Shown here: piece after piece, positions 1-6,942 of the stretch
Layout of the letters: every line of letters begins with the position of its first letter
Position numbering within the stretch: position 1 is the stretch's first letter
Source of the DNA: Coriobacteriia bacterium
Lineage (GTDB): Bacteria; Actinomycetota; Coriobacteriia; Coriobacteriales; Atopobiaceae
Length of the DNA: 64,000 nt
Direction: 5' to 3'
NCBI GenBank assembly: GCA_030530145.1
Contig: JAUMVN010000004.1
Location: 78,512-142,511, forward strand
Position numbers and translations under genes: made by a program
The notes under the pieces: model-generated
Database searches by the model: none
Told to the model about the DNA's origin: nothing
Seen by the model: the letters and a program-made list of their open reading frames with translations, nothing else

Positions 1-1
1 T

Positions 2-91
2 GTCCCTGCGGTCTGCCGCGTGACCGTGGAAGGCGGCTCGGGCGGCGGCTCGGGCGACCCGCTCGGCGACATCCTGAACGACTACGAGTAG
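2..91 (+). CDS. PTS mannose/fructose/sorbose-family EIIC, C-terminal end (partial)
   Basis: An open frame enters from the left edge and ends at the TAG at 89-91. The 29 visible residues are a Gly/Ser-rich stretch followed by an acidic tail (GDPLGDILNDYE), the kind of cytoplasmic tail found at the end of ManY-type EIIC proteins. The next gene, 16 bases downstream, is a clear EIID subunit, and EIIC always precedes EIID in these operons. The assignment therefore rests mainly on context. EIIC forms the sugar-translocating membrane channel together with EIID. The gene start lies outside the window. Confidence 0.6.
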   Translation, partial: VPAVCRVTVEGGSGGGSGDPLGDILNDYE

Positions 92-107
92 GAAGGGGGA
101 GATCCAA

Positions 108-1028
108 ATGGCAGAGAACAAAGTCACGCTTTCCAAGTCCGACCGCCAGGCGGTCTGCTTCCGCCACCAGTTCCTCCAGGGCTCGTGGAACTACGAGCGC
201 ATGCAGAACGGCGGCTGGTGCTACTCCATGATCCCCGCGATCAAGAAGCTCTACAGCGACCCCGAGGACCAGAAGGCCGCCCTCAAGCGCCACCTCGAGT
301 TCTACAATACCCACCCCTACGTCTCGGCCCCCGTCATCGGCGTCACGCTCGCCCTCGAGGAGGAGCGCGCCAACGGCGCCCAGGTCGACGACGTCGCCAT
401 CCAGGGCGTCAAGGTCGGCATGATGGGCCCGCTCGCCGGCGTCGGCGACCCCGTCTTCTGGTTCACCCTCCGACCGATCCTGGGCGCGCTGGGCGCCTCG
501 CTCGCGCTCTCCGGCAACATCCTCGGCCCGATCCTCTTCTTCGTGCTGTGGAACGTCATCCGCGTCGCCTTCCTGTGGTACACGCAGGAGTTCGGCTACA
601 AGGTCGGCTCCTCCATCGCCAAGGACCTCTCGGGCGGCCTGATGGGCAAGGTCACCGAGGGCGCCTCGATCCTCGGCATGTTCATCATTGGCTCGCTGGT
701 CGAGCGCTGGGTGTCCATCTCCTTCACCCCGGTCGTCTCGAGCGTCCAGCAGTCCGCCGGCGCCTTCATCGACTGGTCGAGCCTATCCTCGGGCGCCGAG
801 GGCATCAAGGAGGCCCTGACCATGTACAGCTCGATCGGCGCCACCGCCCTCGACGAGTACAAGGTCACCACGCTCCAGAGCAACCTCGACTCGCTCATCC
901 CGGGCCTGGCCGCGGTGCTCCTCACCCTGCTCTGCTGCAAGCTCCTCAAGAAGAACGTGAGCCCGATCGCCATCATCCTCGCGCTCTTCGCGGTGGGCAT
1001 CATCGGCCGTGTCGTCGGCTTCATGTAA
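108..1028 (+). CDS. PTS mannose/fructose/sorbose-family EIID subunit
   Basis: A ManZ-like integral membrane subunit of a mannose-class phosphotransferase system, which imports and phosphorylates hexoses together with EIIC and the EIIAB proteins. At 306 residues it is slightly longer than E. coli ManZ. Family features seen are the N-terminal amphipathic part with FLQGSWNYERMQNGGW (about residues 23-38), the HPYVSAPVIGVTLALEEE block, the GPLAGVGDPVFWFTLRPI signature (about 108-125), and hydrophobic segments at about 125-155 and at the C-terminus. The ATG follows a strong AGGAAGGGGGAG ribosome site. The sugar specificity cannot be read from sequence. It is followed by a terminator and then a DUF956 gene, the usual companion of mannose PTS operons. 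Confidence 0.93.
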   Translation: MAENKVTLSKSDRQAVCFRHQFLQGSWNYERMQNGGWCYSMIPAIKKLYSDPEDQKAALKRHLEFYNTHPYVSAPVIGVTLALEEERANGAQVDDVAIQGVKVGMMGPLAGVGDPVFWFTLRPILGALGASLALSGNILGPILFFVLWNVIRVAFLWYTQEFGYKVGSSIAKDLSGGLMGKVTEGASILGMFIIGSLVERWVSISFTPVVSSVQQSAGAFIDWSSLSSGAEGIKEALTMYSSIGATALDEYKVTTLQSNLDSLIPGLAAVLLTLLCCKLLKKNVSPIAIILALFAVGIIGRVVGFM

Positions 1029-1057
1029 GATGTCCTGCTAGCTAACGCTACGCGCAC

Positions 1058-1094
1058 GGGCCGCACCCCGCCGCAGGGGTGCGGCCCTTCTTTA
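1058..1094 (+). terminator. Rho-independent terminator after EIID
   Basis: A perfect 12-bp stem (1058-1069 with 1076-1087), a 6-nt loop and a short T-rich tail (ttcttt). It separates the PTS genes from the DUF956 gene and could also let part of the transcription through. Confidence 0.85.
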
Positions 1095-1124
1095 TTCCGC
1101 AGCAGAGGTAAGGAGCGCCCCTCT

Positions 1125-1499
1125 ATGGCCCAGTCCCAGAACACCAAGGTCGAGTACACCTCCAAGGCGAGCTCGCTCAACGGCCTCACCGCCTACGGCG
1201 ACGTGATGGTCGGGGACCGCGCCTTCGAGTTCTACAACGGCCGCAACCCCGAGGACTTCATCCAGATCCCCTGGGACCAGGTCGACCACGTGGCCGCCGA
1301 GGTCCTGCCGGGCAAGAAGATCGCGCGCTTCGCCGTCTTCACAAAGGAGAACGGCCACTTCGCCTTCAGCACCCGCGACAACAAGGCGACGCTGCGCGCG
1401 ATGGGCGCCCATGTCCCGGCGGACAAGCTGCAGAGAAGCCCCTCTCTCCTCGATGTGCTCAAAGCTGGTGTGCGGAGTCTGTCGCATTTGGGGCGCTAG
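1125..1499 (+). CDS. DUF956 family protein (ManO-like)
   Basis: A 124-residue cytoplasmic protein matching the DUF956 family, whose members sit at the 3' end of mannose-type PTS operons in Firmicutes and Actinobacteria (called ManO in some species) and are thought to modulate operon activity. Visible family traits are the early GLTAYGDVMVGDRAFEFYN block, the IPWDQVDHVAAEV segment and the FAFSTRDNKATLRAMG segment, which suggest a small PH-like beta-barrel fold. A GGAG ribosome site lies 8-9 bases before the ATG. It sits downstream of the EIID terminator, so expression may depend on read-through. The biochemical function is unknown. Confidence 0.85.
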   Translation: MAQSQNTKVEYTSKASSLNGLTAYGDVMVGDRAFEFYNGRNPEDFIQIPWDQVDHVAAEVLPGKKIARFAVFTKENGHFAFSTRDNKATLRAMGAHVPADKLQRSPSLLDVLKAGVRSLSHLGR

Positions 1500-1517
1500 C
1501 CGCTCGGGTGCTATAAT
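1488..1517 (+). promoter_or_regulatory. Predicted promoter of efp
   Basis: A perfect TATAAT at 1512-1517 with a TTGGGG -35-like element at 1488-1493 (18-nt spacer). It overlaps the end of the DUF956 gene and lies about 55 bases before the efp start. Confidence 0.6.
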
Positions 1518-1572
1518 CTCGCAGATGTATGCAATGGGGCCCGATGGGGCCATGTGGAAAGAGAGTCGCTAG

Positions 1573-2139
1573 ATGCAGCAGATCAGCACCGCCGAGTTCA
1601 AGAACGGCATGGGCCTCAAGATCAAGGACAAGATCTTCACCCTCGTCGAGTTCCAGCACGTCAAGCCGGGCAAGGGCGGCGCTTTCGTCCGCTACAAGAT
1701 CAAGGACCTGCGCTCCGGCCGCGTCATCGGCGACCAGACCTGCAACGCCGGCTCCAAGTTCGACTCCGTGATGCTCACCACCAAGGAGATGCAGTACCTC
1801 TACAACGACGGCGACCACTACTACTTCATGGACATGGAGACCTACGACCAGATCCCCGTGCCCGTGGACTTCATCGGCGACAACGCCAAGTGGCTCAAGG
1901 AGAACGACACCTGCCTGCTCATGTACGCCGACGAGGACCTTCTCACCGTCCAGCCCCCGATGTTCATCGAGGTCGCCATCACCGAGACCGACCCCGGCTT
2001 CAAGGGCGACACCGTCCAGGGCGGCTCCAAGCCCGCGACCGTCGAGACCGGCGCCGTCATCCAGGTCCCGCTGTACCTCAACGAGGGCGAGGTCATCAAG
2101 GTCGACACCCGCGAGGGCAAGTTCGTCTCCCGCGTCTAG
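1573..2139 (+). CDS. efp: Elongation factor P
   Basis: EF-P binds stalled ribosomes between the P and E sites and promotes peptide-bond formation at polyproline stretches. The 188-residue length is normal, with the three beta-barrel domains of the family: an N-terminal KOW-like domain (1-65), an OB domain (about 66-128) and a C-terminal OB domain ending in GEVIKVDTREGKFVSRV. The tip loop reads KPGKGGA with Lys34 where E. coli EF-P carries beta-lysylation. No modification enzyme (EpmA, EpmB, EarP) is visible nearby, so whether Lys34 is modified is open. It is the first gene of a run with an Asp23-like gene, nusB and xseB and has its own promoter. Confidence 0.97.
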   Translation: MQQISTAEFKNGMGLKIKDKIFTLVEFQHVKPGKGGAFVRYKIKDLRSGRVIGDQTCNAGSKFDSVMLTTKEMQYLYNDGDHYYFMDMETYDQIPVPVDFIGDNAKWLKENDTCLLMYADEDLLTVQPPMFIEVAITETDPGFKGDTVQGGSKPATVETGAVIQVPLYLNEGEVIKVDTREGKFVSRV

Positions 2140-2162
2140 CTCCAGCGCATCCCAGCATCCGC

Positions 2163-2187
2163 GCCGCCCCGCAGCACGCGGGGCGGC
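2163..2187 (+). other. Intercistronic hairpin between efp and Asp23-like gene
   Basis: A perfect 10-bp GC stem (2163-2172 with 2178-2187) with a 5-nt loop and no T-run. It probably stabilises the efp transcript end or partially attenuates transcription; it is not a classical terminator. Confidence 0.5.
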
Positions 2188-2208
2188 CTACCATCCGAGG
2201 GGGTAACC

Positions 2209-2571
2209 ATGGCAGAGAGCGAGCTCTCCGTCTCCGGCATCGGCATCTCTAAGAGCGTCGTCTCGACCATCGTCAGCCTGGCCGCCAAGCGCGTGCCCGG
2301 CGTCGCTTCCGTTGGGGGCAACGACATCGCGTCGAGCCTGATCTCGGTCTTCACGAGCCGCACCGTCTCTCCGGACGCCGCGGTCGAGTCCTTCGTCGAG
2401 GAGGACGCCCTCCACGTCGTCGTGCACCTGGCCGTCTTCTACGGCTATCCCTTCACCAAGCTCGCCGCCGACGTGCGCGAGGCCGTGGCACAGGCCGTGA
2501 CCGAGCAGATCGGCGTCGACGCGGCGGCGGTGGACGTCTGCATCGACAGCCTCGTCTTCCCGAAGGAGTAG
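2209..2571 (+). CDS. Asp23/Gls24 family envelope stress protein
   Basis: A 120-residue protein of the Asp23/Gls24 (DUF322) family, with the typical start (SVSGIGISKSVVSTIVSLAAKRVPGVASVGG) and a later VVHLAVFYGYPFTKLAADVREAVAQAVTEQIGVDAAAVDVCIDSLVF segment. Members associate with the membrane through partner proteins and are linked to envelope stress, but the molecular role is not settled. The position between efp and nusB mirrors Firmicutes, where the homologue YqhY lies beside nusB and influences lipid metabolism. A GAGGGGG ribosome site precedes the ATG. The gene ends one base before the nusB GTG, so translation is probably coupled. Confidence 0.9.
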   Translation: MAESELSVSGIGISKSVVSTIVSLAAKRVPGVASVGGNDIASSLISVFTSRTVSPDAAVESFVEEDALHVVVHLAVFYGYPFTKLAADVREAVAQAVTEQIGVDAAAVDVCIDSLVFPKE

Positions 2572-2572
2572 C

Positions 2573-3211
2573 GTGGCAGTTCGATTCGGAGGGCGCACGC
2601 GCGCCCGCAGCCAGGCGCTGCAGCTCATGTTCCAGGCCGAGGCCGCCGGCCGCACCGTTCCCGAGGTCCTCGAGGGCGAGTACGCGCTCGACAACGGGCC
2701 CCTGCGCGACTTCGGCCGCGAGCTCGCCGTCGGCTGCGACGGCGTCCGCCACGACCTCGACGCCATCATCGCCACGAGGTCGAAGGAGTGGTCGATCAAC
2801 CGCATGCCCGCGGTCGACCGCAACCTCCTGCGCCTCTCGCTCTACGAGATGATCTATGTCCCCGAGGTCGACGTCCCCGTGGCCATCAACGAGGTCGTCG
2901 AGCTCGCCAAGGCCTACGGCACCGACGAGTCCGCGCGCTTCATCAACGGCGTCCTCGGCCGCGTCGCCGACGACATCGAGGCCGGCGTCGACGTTGTCGC
3001 GCGCGCCCATGAGGACCTGGCCGCCCGCGGCGAGTCCTCGGCCGACGTCCAGTACGCCCTCGAGGGCGGCAAGAACGACGTCTGGGAGGAGCCGGAGAAG
3101 GACTTCGAGCCGCTGCCGTTCGGCGCCGGCATGGAGGACGAGCTCACCGGCGGCATCTGGTACGTCGAGGGCCCCGGCACCATCGAGAACGACGACGAGG
3201 AAGACTGGTAA
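2573..3211 (+). CDS. nusB: Transcription antitermination factor NusB, with long acidic C-terminal extension
   Basis: NusB binds boxA RNA together with NusE (S10) and supports antitermination of rRNA operons. The core (about residues 1-145) shows the family pattern: an N-terminal RTRARSQALQLMFQAE helix, NRMPAVDRNLLRLSLYEM and VPVAINEVVELAKAYGTDESARFINGVLGRVA. The total of 212 residues exceeds the usual 130-160 because of an acidic, Glu/Asp-rich tail (about 150-212) that does not resemble the NusB fold and looks disordered. The start is GTG, with AAGGAG inside the end of the upstream gene, so translation is coupled. The stop overlaps the xseB ATG (TAATG). Confidence 0.95.
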   Translation: MAVRFGGRTRARSQALQLMFQAEAAGRTVPEVLEGEYALDNGPLRDFGRELAVGCDGVRHDLDAIIATRSKEWSINRMPAVDRNLLRLSLYEMIYVPEVDVPVAINEVVELAKAYGTDESARFINGVLGRVADDIEAGVDVVARAHEDLAARGESSADVQYALEGGKNDVWEEPEKDFEPLPFGAGMEDELTGGIWYVEGPGTIENDDEEDW

Positions 3212-3507
3212 TGGCCAGGGTCGACACCTCCAAGTACCAGAGCTTCCCCCAGATCACCGAGCGCCTCGACGACATCGTGGCGCAGGTGCGCGACAAGGAC
3301 ATCTCGCTCGAGCGCTCGCTCGACCTCTTCGACGAGGCCATCGCGCTCGGGTCCAAGGCGGTCGACATGGTCGACGCCACGGACTTCTCGCCCGAGGAGG
3401 CGGCCCAGCTCGAGGAGCAGGCCGAGGCCAAGGGCGGCGACGCCGACGCGGCCGGGCAGGCCGCCGGCGTCGATGAGCCCGCCGCCGCTGTCGAGGAAAA
3501 CGAATAG
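3211..3507 (+). CDS. xseB: Exodeoxyribonuclease VII small subunit
   Basis: The small subunit of exonuclease VII, which degrades single-stranded DNA from both ends together with XseA. The family core is residues 8-62 (SFPQITERLDDIVAQV..KDISLERSLDLFDEAIALG), forming the two-helix coiled-coil that wraps the large subunit. The C-terminal 30 residues are an Ala/Glu/Gly-rich tail. It overlaps nusB by one base at its start and tlyA by one base at its end. The large subunit xseA, often directly upstream, is not in this window, so it must be encoded elsewhere if the complex exists here. Confidence 0.9.
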   Translation: MARVDTSKYQSFPQITERLDDIVAQVRDKDISLERSLDLFDEAIALGSKAVDMVDATDFSPEEAAQLEEQAEAKGGDADAAGQAAGVDEPAAAVEENE

Positions 3508-4238
3508 TGGCCAAGAAGCGCCGCCTCGACGAGGAACTCGTCGAGCAGGGTTTCTTCGCGAACAAGGACGAGGCCTTGCGCGCCGTGATGGCGGGCGAGG
3601 TCTCGACTTCTGACAGGAGGATGACCTCGGCGGGGGAGCGCGTGCCCGCCGGCATCCCCCTGCACGTGCGGGGGCGCGGCGCCTTCGTGAGCCGCGGCGG
3701 GCTCAAGCTCGAGCGCGGCCTCGATCGCTTCGGGGTCGACCCCGCCGGCCTCGACTGCCTCGACGTCGGCTGCTCCACAGGAGGCTTCACCGACTGCCTG
3801 CTGAGGCGCGGCGCGGCCAGCGTCGTCTCGGTCGACGTCGGCTACGCACAGTTCGACTGGGGCCTTCGGCAAGACGCGCGCGTGCGGCTCCTCGAGCGGA
3901 CGAACATCGTCGATGTGCCCGGCATCATCGGCCCCGGCTGCATCGACCTCGCGGTCTGCGACGTGTCGTTCACCTCGGTGACGAGCGTCCTGCCTGCCGT
4001 GCTGGAGCTCCTGCGCCCGGACGGAGCGTTTCTCACCCTGGTCAAACCGCAGTTCGAGGCCCCGCGCGAGGACGTGGGGGCCGGGGGCGTCGTCCGCGAC
4101 CAGGCGGTGCGCGACGCAGCGGTCGGGCGCGTGCGCGCGGCCTTCGAGGAGCGCGGGCTCGCGGTCGCGGGCGTCTGCGAGAGCCCCATCCACGGCGCCA
4201 AGGGAAACGTCGAGTACCTTCTCCTCGGCACCCGCTGA
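3507..4238 (+). CDS. tlyA: TlyA-type 2'-O-methyltransferase (16S/23S rRNA), S4 plus FtsJ domains
   Basis: TlyA-family proteins transfer methyl groups from SAM to ribose 2'-hydroxyls of rRNA; in mycobacteria this confers capreomycin sensitivity. The older annotation is hemolysin. The 243 residues contain an N-terminal S4 RNA-binding domain (about 3-60: RRLDEELVEQGFFANKDEALRAVMAGEV) and a C-terminal RrmJ/FtsJ-like Rossmann domain with the SAM motif CLDVGCSTGGFTDCLLRRGA, a VCDVSFTSV segment and TLVKPQFE. The start GTG overlaps the xseB stop (TAGTG), closing the nusB-xseB-tlyA set. Pairing with xseB and nadK/recN downstream is common in Gram-positive genomes. Confidence 0.95.
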   Translation: MAKKRRLDEELVEQGFFANKDEALRAVMAGEVSTSDRRMTSAGERVPAGIPLHVRGRGAFVSRGGLKLERGLDRFGVDPAGLDCLDVGCSTGGFTDCLLRRGAASVVSVDVGYAQFDWGLRQDARVRLLERTNIVDVPGIIGPGCIDLAVCDVSFTSVTSVLPAVLELLRPDGAFLTLVKPQFEAPREDVGAGGVVRDQAVRDAAVGRVRAAFEERGLAVAGVCESPIHGAKGNVEYLLLGTR

Positions 4239-4255
4239 CCCGCCCCTTTTCCCAA

Positions 4256-4377
4256 GTTCGGAAGGCTTCCAAACATGTGCGGCGTCCGTTGCCGAGCTAT
4301 GACGGGCTTCTTACCTGCGGTTATAGAGAATTGAACCGAACTTCGGAAGACTTCCGAAGTTTGGAAGGCTTCCGAAC
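4256..4377 (+). promoter_or_regulatory. Three CGGAAG-N-CTTCCG palindromes upstream of nadK-recN
   Basis: The spacer holds three related palindromes. Site A is 4256-4274 (GTTCGGAAG-G-CTTCCAAAC). Site B is 4339-4361, a perfect 23-bp palindrome centred on 4350. Site C is 4359-4377 (GTTTGGAAG-G-CTTCCGAAC), which is the mirror image of A apart from the central base. Site centres are at 4265, 4350 and 4368. They surround AT-richer promoter-like sequence (ttatagagaattg at 4321-4333) and precede a TAGAAT at 4406-4411. A dimeric repressor operator is the simplest reading. The motif is not the actinobacterial LexA box that I know. Confidence 0.5.
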
Positions 4378-4446
4378 TCCGGGAGGGGCCGCGGCGGGCG
4401 GGTGATAGAATCGAACAAGGATTCCAACCCTGAGGAGCGATGCCGC

Positions 4447-5301
4447 GTGAAGGTGCTCATTGTCCCCAACTATTCCCGGGAGCCCGCCGTCGAGGACGCC
4501 CGGAAGCTCGACTCCTGGCTCGACGGCCAGGGCGTCGAGGCCAAGTGGGCCCACGACCAGAAGCTGTTCCCCAACCGCATGACCGACGCCTCGGACTGCG
4601 GCCTGGTGGTCTCGCTCGGGGGAGACGGGACGCTGCTGCGCGCCGCCCGCATCGTCGGCTACGCCGGCGTCCCCATCCTCGGCATCTCCTACGGCCACCT
4701 CGGCTTCCTTACCTGCGCGGGGCCGGAGGACCTCCTGAGCTCGGTCGAGGACGCGCTGGCCGGCGAGCTCCACATGAGCCACCGCGCCACGCTCGACGTC
4801 GAGTCCGAGTTCCTGCGCCCCGACGGCTCCACGTACACGGTCCACAGCTTCTCGCTCAACGACTTCGCCGTCTCGCGCGGCGGCCGCGGCGACATGGTCG
4901 AGTTCGACGTCTCCGTGTCCGGCAAGAAGATCGACCGCCTGCGCGGCGACGGCTTCGTCGTCTCCACCGCCACGGGCTCCACGGGCTACGCGCTCGCCGC
5001 CGGCGGCCCCATCGTCACCCCCGAGTTCACCGGCATGGTCTGCGTGCCCATCGCGCCGCACAAGATCATGGCGCGCGCCTTCCTCACAGCTCCCTCCGAC
5101 GTGGTCGAGGTCGTCATGAGCCCTGAGCGCCCCGTGGAGCGCCGCTTCTTCGCGGACGGCCAACCGGTGAGCGCGGGCGACGCCGGGTGGGCCACCTGCG
5201 CGCGCATCCGCCGCGGCCCCGGCGACGTGATCCTGCTCGAGCGGAGTGCCCAGAGCTTCTACGACTCCGTCTCGCGCGTGTTCTACGGCGCGGGAAGGTA
5301 G
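4447..5301 (+). CDS. nadK: NAD kinase
   Basis: Phosphorylates NAD to NADP using ATP (or polyphosphate in some Gram-positives). With the GTG start at 4447 the protein has 284 residues. The ATP-binding GGDGT motif is at 58-62 (SLGGDGTLLRAAR), followed by GISYGHLGFL, the NDFAVSRGGRGDMVEFDV strand region and the GDGFVVSTATGSTGYALAAGGPI signature. An upstream in-frame GTG at 4402 exists, but GAGGAG at 4432-4437 is correctly spaced for 4447, which I prefer. The stop is 3 bases before recN, as in many bacteria where the two are co-transcribed. The palindromes at 4256-4377 probably regulate both. Confidence 0.95.
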   Translation: MKVLIVPNYSREPAVEDARKLDSWLDGQGVEAKWAHDQKLFPNRMTDASDCGLVVSLGGDGTLLRAARIVGYAGVPILGISYGHLGFLTCAGPEDLLSSVEDALAGELHMSHRATLDVESEFLRPDGSTYTVHSFSLNDFAVSRGGRGDMVEFDVSVSGKKIDRLRGDGFVVSTATGSTGYALAAGGPIVTPEFTGMVCVPIAPHKIMARAFLTAPSDVVEVVMSPERPVERRFFADGQPVSAGDAGWATCARIRRGPGDVILLERSAQSFYDSVSRVFYGAGR

Positions 5302-5304
5302 CCC

Positions 5305-6933
5305 ATGATCGATGAGCTCCAGGTGCGCGACGTCGCGCTCATCCGCGAGGCGAGCCTCGCCCCGTCGGCCGGCCTCACGGTCATCACGGGCGAGACGGGC
5401 GCCGGCAAATCGGCGCTGCTCTCGTCCATAAAGCTGCTGGTGGGGGAGCGCGCCGATGCGGGCGCCGTCCGCGAGGGCAGCGACGGCCTGCAGGTCACGG
5501 GCCGCTTCTTCCTGCGCTCTGGCGACCCCGACGGCGTCGTCGCCGAGCGCAGGGTGGGCGCCGACGGCCGCGGCCGCGTCAAGGTCGACGGCAGGATGGC
5601 CTCGGTCCGCGAGCTCGCCGAGGGCGTGGGCGCGAGCGTCGACCTCTGCGGGCAGCATGAGCACCAGCGGCTCCTCCAGGTCCAGACGCACGTCGAGCTC
5701 CTCGACGCCTGGGCGGGCCCTGATGTCGCCCGCGCCCTGGAGGGCTACCGAGCCGCCCTCGACGAGGCGCGCCGCGCCTCCGACGAGCTCGACCGCGCCC
5801 GGGAGCTCTCGCAGGCGAGCGCCGAGGCCCTCGACGAGGCGCAGTTCGTGCTCGGCCGCATCGAGGCGGTCGACCCCAGGGAAGGCGAGCTGGAGGAGCT
5901 CGAGGAGCGGCTCCCGAAGGCCGAGCACGCCGACGCCCTCATGCGCTCCGCCCACGCCGCGCGCCGCGCGCTCTCCGCGGAGGGCGGCGCCGTGGACTCG
6001 ATCCGCGAGGCCATCTCGGAGGTGGAGGACGCCGCCCGCTACGACGAGGGCGTCTCGACCCATGCGCAGGTGCTGAGAAGCGCCCTGCTCGACCTCGAGG
6101 ACGTGGCCTCGGAGCTGCGCGACTACGCCGACGGCCTCGATTTCGACCCCGAGGGGCTCGAGCGCATGCAGTCCCGCCGCGCCGAGCTCAGGGGGCTTCT
6201 CCGCAGCTACGGGCCGGGCATGGACGACGTGCTCGCCCGCCGCGACCGCGCCCGCGAGGTGGTCGAGGCCGCCTCGGACGGCGGCGCCGCCCTGCGCCGC
6301 GCCAAGAAGGCCGCCGAGGCCGCCGAGTCCCGCCTGGGCGCGGCGGCCGATGCCCTCGACGCCGCCCGCGCCGCCGCTGCCCCGGCCTTCTCCGAGCAGG
6401 TGAGCGCCCAGATGGCGCGTCTCGAGATGGGCACCGCCGCCCTCGAGGTCCAGGCCTCTCGCCTGCCCCGGGCCGAGTGGTCGCGCCGCGGGCCCTCGCG
6501 CGTCGAGTTCCTGTACCGCCCCGGGGCCGGGCTCACGCCGCGGCCGCTGCGGCGCATCGCGTCGGGCGGCGAGGTTAGCCGCGTCATGCTCGCGCTCAAG
6601 GTCGTCCTCGGCGAGTCGGACGCTGCCGAGACGCTCGTCTTCGACGAGGTCGACGCGGGCGTCGGCGGGGCCACGGCGGTGGCGCTCGCCTCGGTGCTCG
6701 CCGACCTCGCGCGCACGCACCAGGTCATCGTCGTCACGCACCTGGCGCAGGTCGCCGTGGCGGCAGACACGCACTACCTGGTGAGCAAGACGCAGGGCGA
6801 CGCGCCCGAGACGACGCTGCGCCTCATCGAGGGCGACGAGCGGGTGCGCGAGGTTGCGCGCATGCTCAGCGGCGATACCGGCGAGGCCTCGCTCGCGCAC
6901 GCACGCGAGCTTCTTTCCAACGCTAAGGGATAG
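5305..6933 (+). CDS. recN: DNA repair protein RecN
   Basis: An SMC-like ATPase that acts early in double-strand-break repair by recombination. The 542-residue length is typical. Walker A GETGAGKS is at 29-36, the Q-loop region is CGQHEHQRLLQ (about 113-123), there is a long coiled-coil middle part (about 150-365), and an ABC signature (RIASGGEVSRVMLALK, about 414-429) and Walker B (LVFDEVDAGVGG, about 443-454) lie near the end, followed by a TH-based H-loop. recN is SOS-induced in many bacteria, so the palindromes ahead of nadK are worth testing as a damage-response operator. The ATG overlaps no upstream gene; the spacer is 3 bases. Confidence 0.96.
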   Translation: MIDELQVRDVALIREASLAPSAGLTVITGETGAGKSALLSSIKLLVGERADAGAVREGSDGLQVTGRFFLRSGDPDGVVAERRVGADGRGRVKVDGRMASVRELAEGVGASVDLCGQHEHQRLLQVQTHVELLDAWAGPDVARALEGYRAALDEARRASDELDRARELSQASAEALDEAQFVLGRIEAVDPREGELEELEERLPKAEHADALMRSAHAARRALSAEGGAVDSIREAISEVEDAARYDEGVSTHAQVLRSALLDLEDVASELRDYADGLDFDPEGLERMQSRRAELRGLLRSYGPGMDDVLARRDRAREVVEAASDGGAALRRAKKAAEAAESRLGAAADALDAARAAAAPAFSEQVSAQMARLEMGTAALEVQASRLPRAEWSRRGPSRVEFLYRPGAGLTPRPLRRIASGGEVSRVMLALKVVLGESDAAETLVFDEVDAGVGGATAVALASVLADLARTHQVIVVTHLAQVAVAADTHYLVSKTQGDAPETTLRLIEGDERVREVARMLSGDTGEASLAHARELLSNAKG

Positions 6934-6942
6934 GGGAGACAC

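Noticed and set aside
3211-3507. Hidden xseA between nusB and xseB
   Set aside because: nusB and xseB overlap by one base, leaving no room; XseA must be encoded elsewhere.
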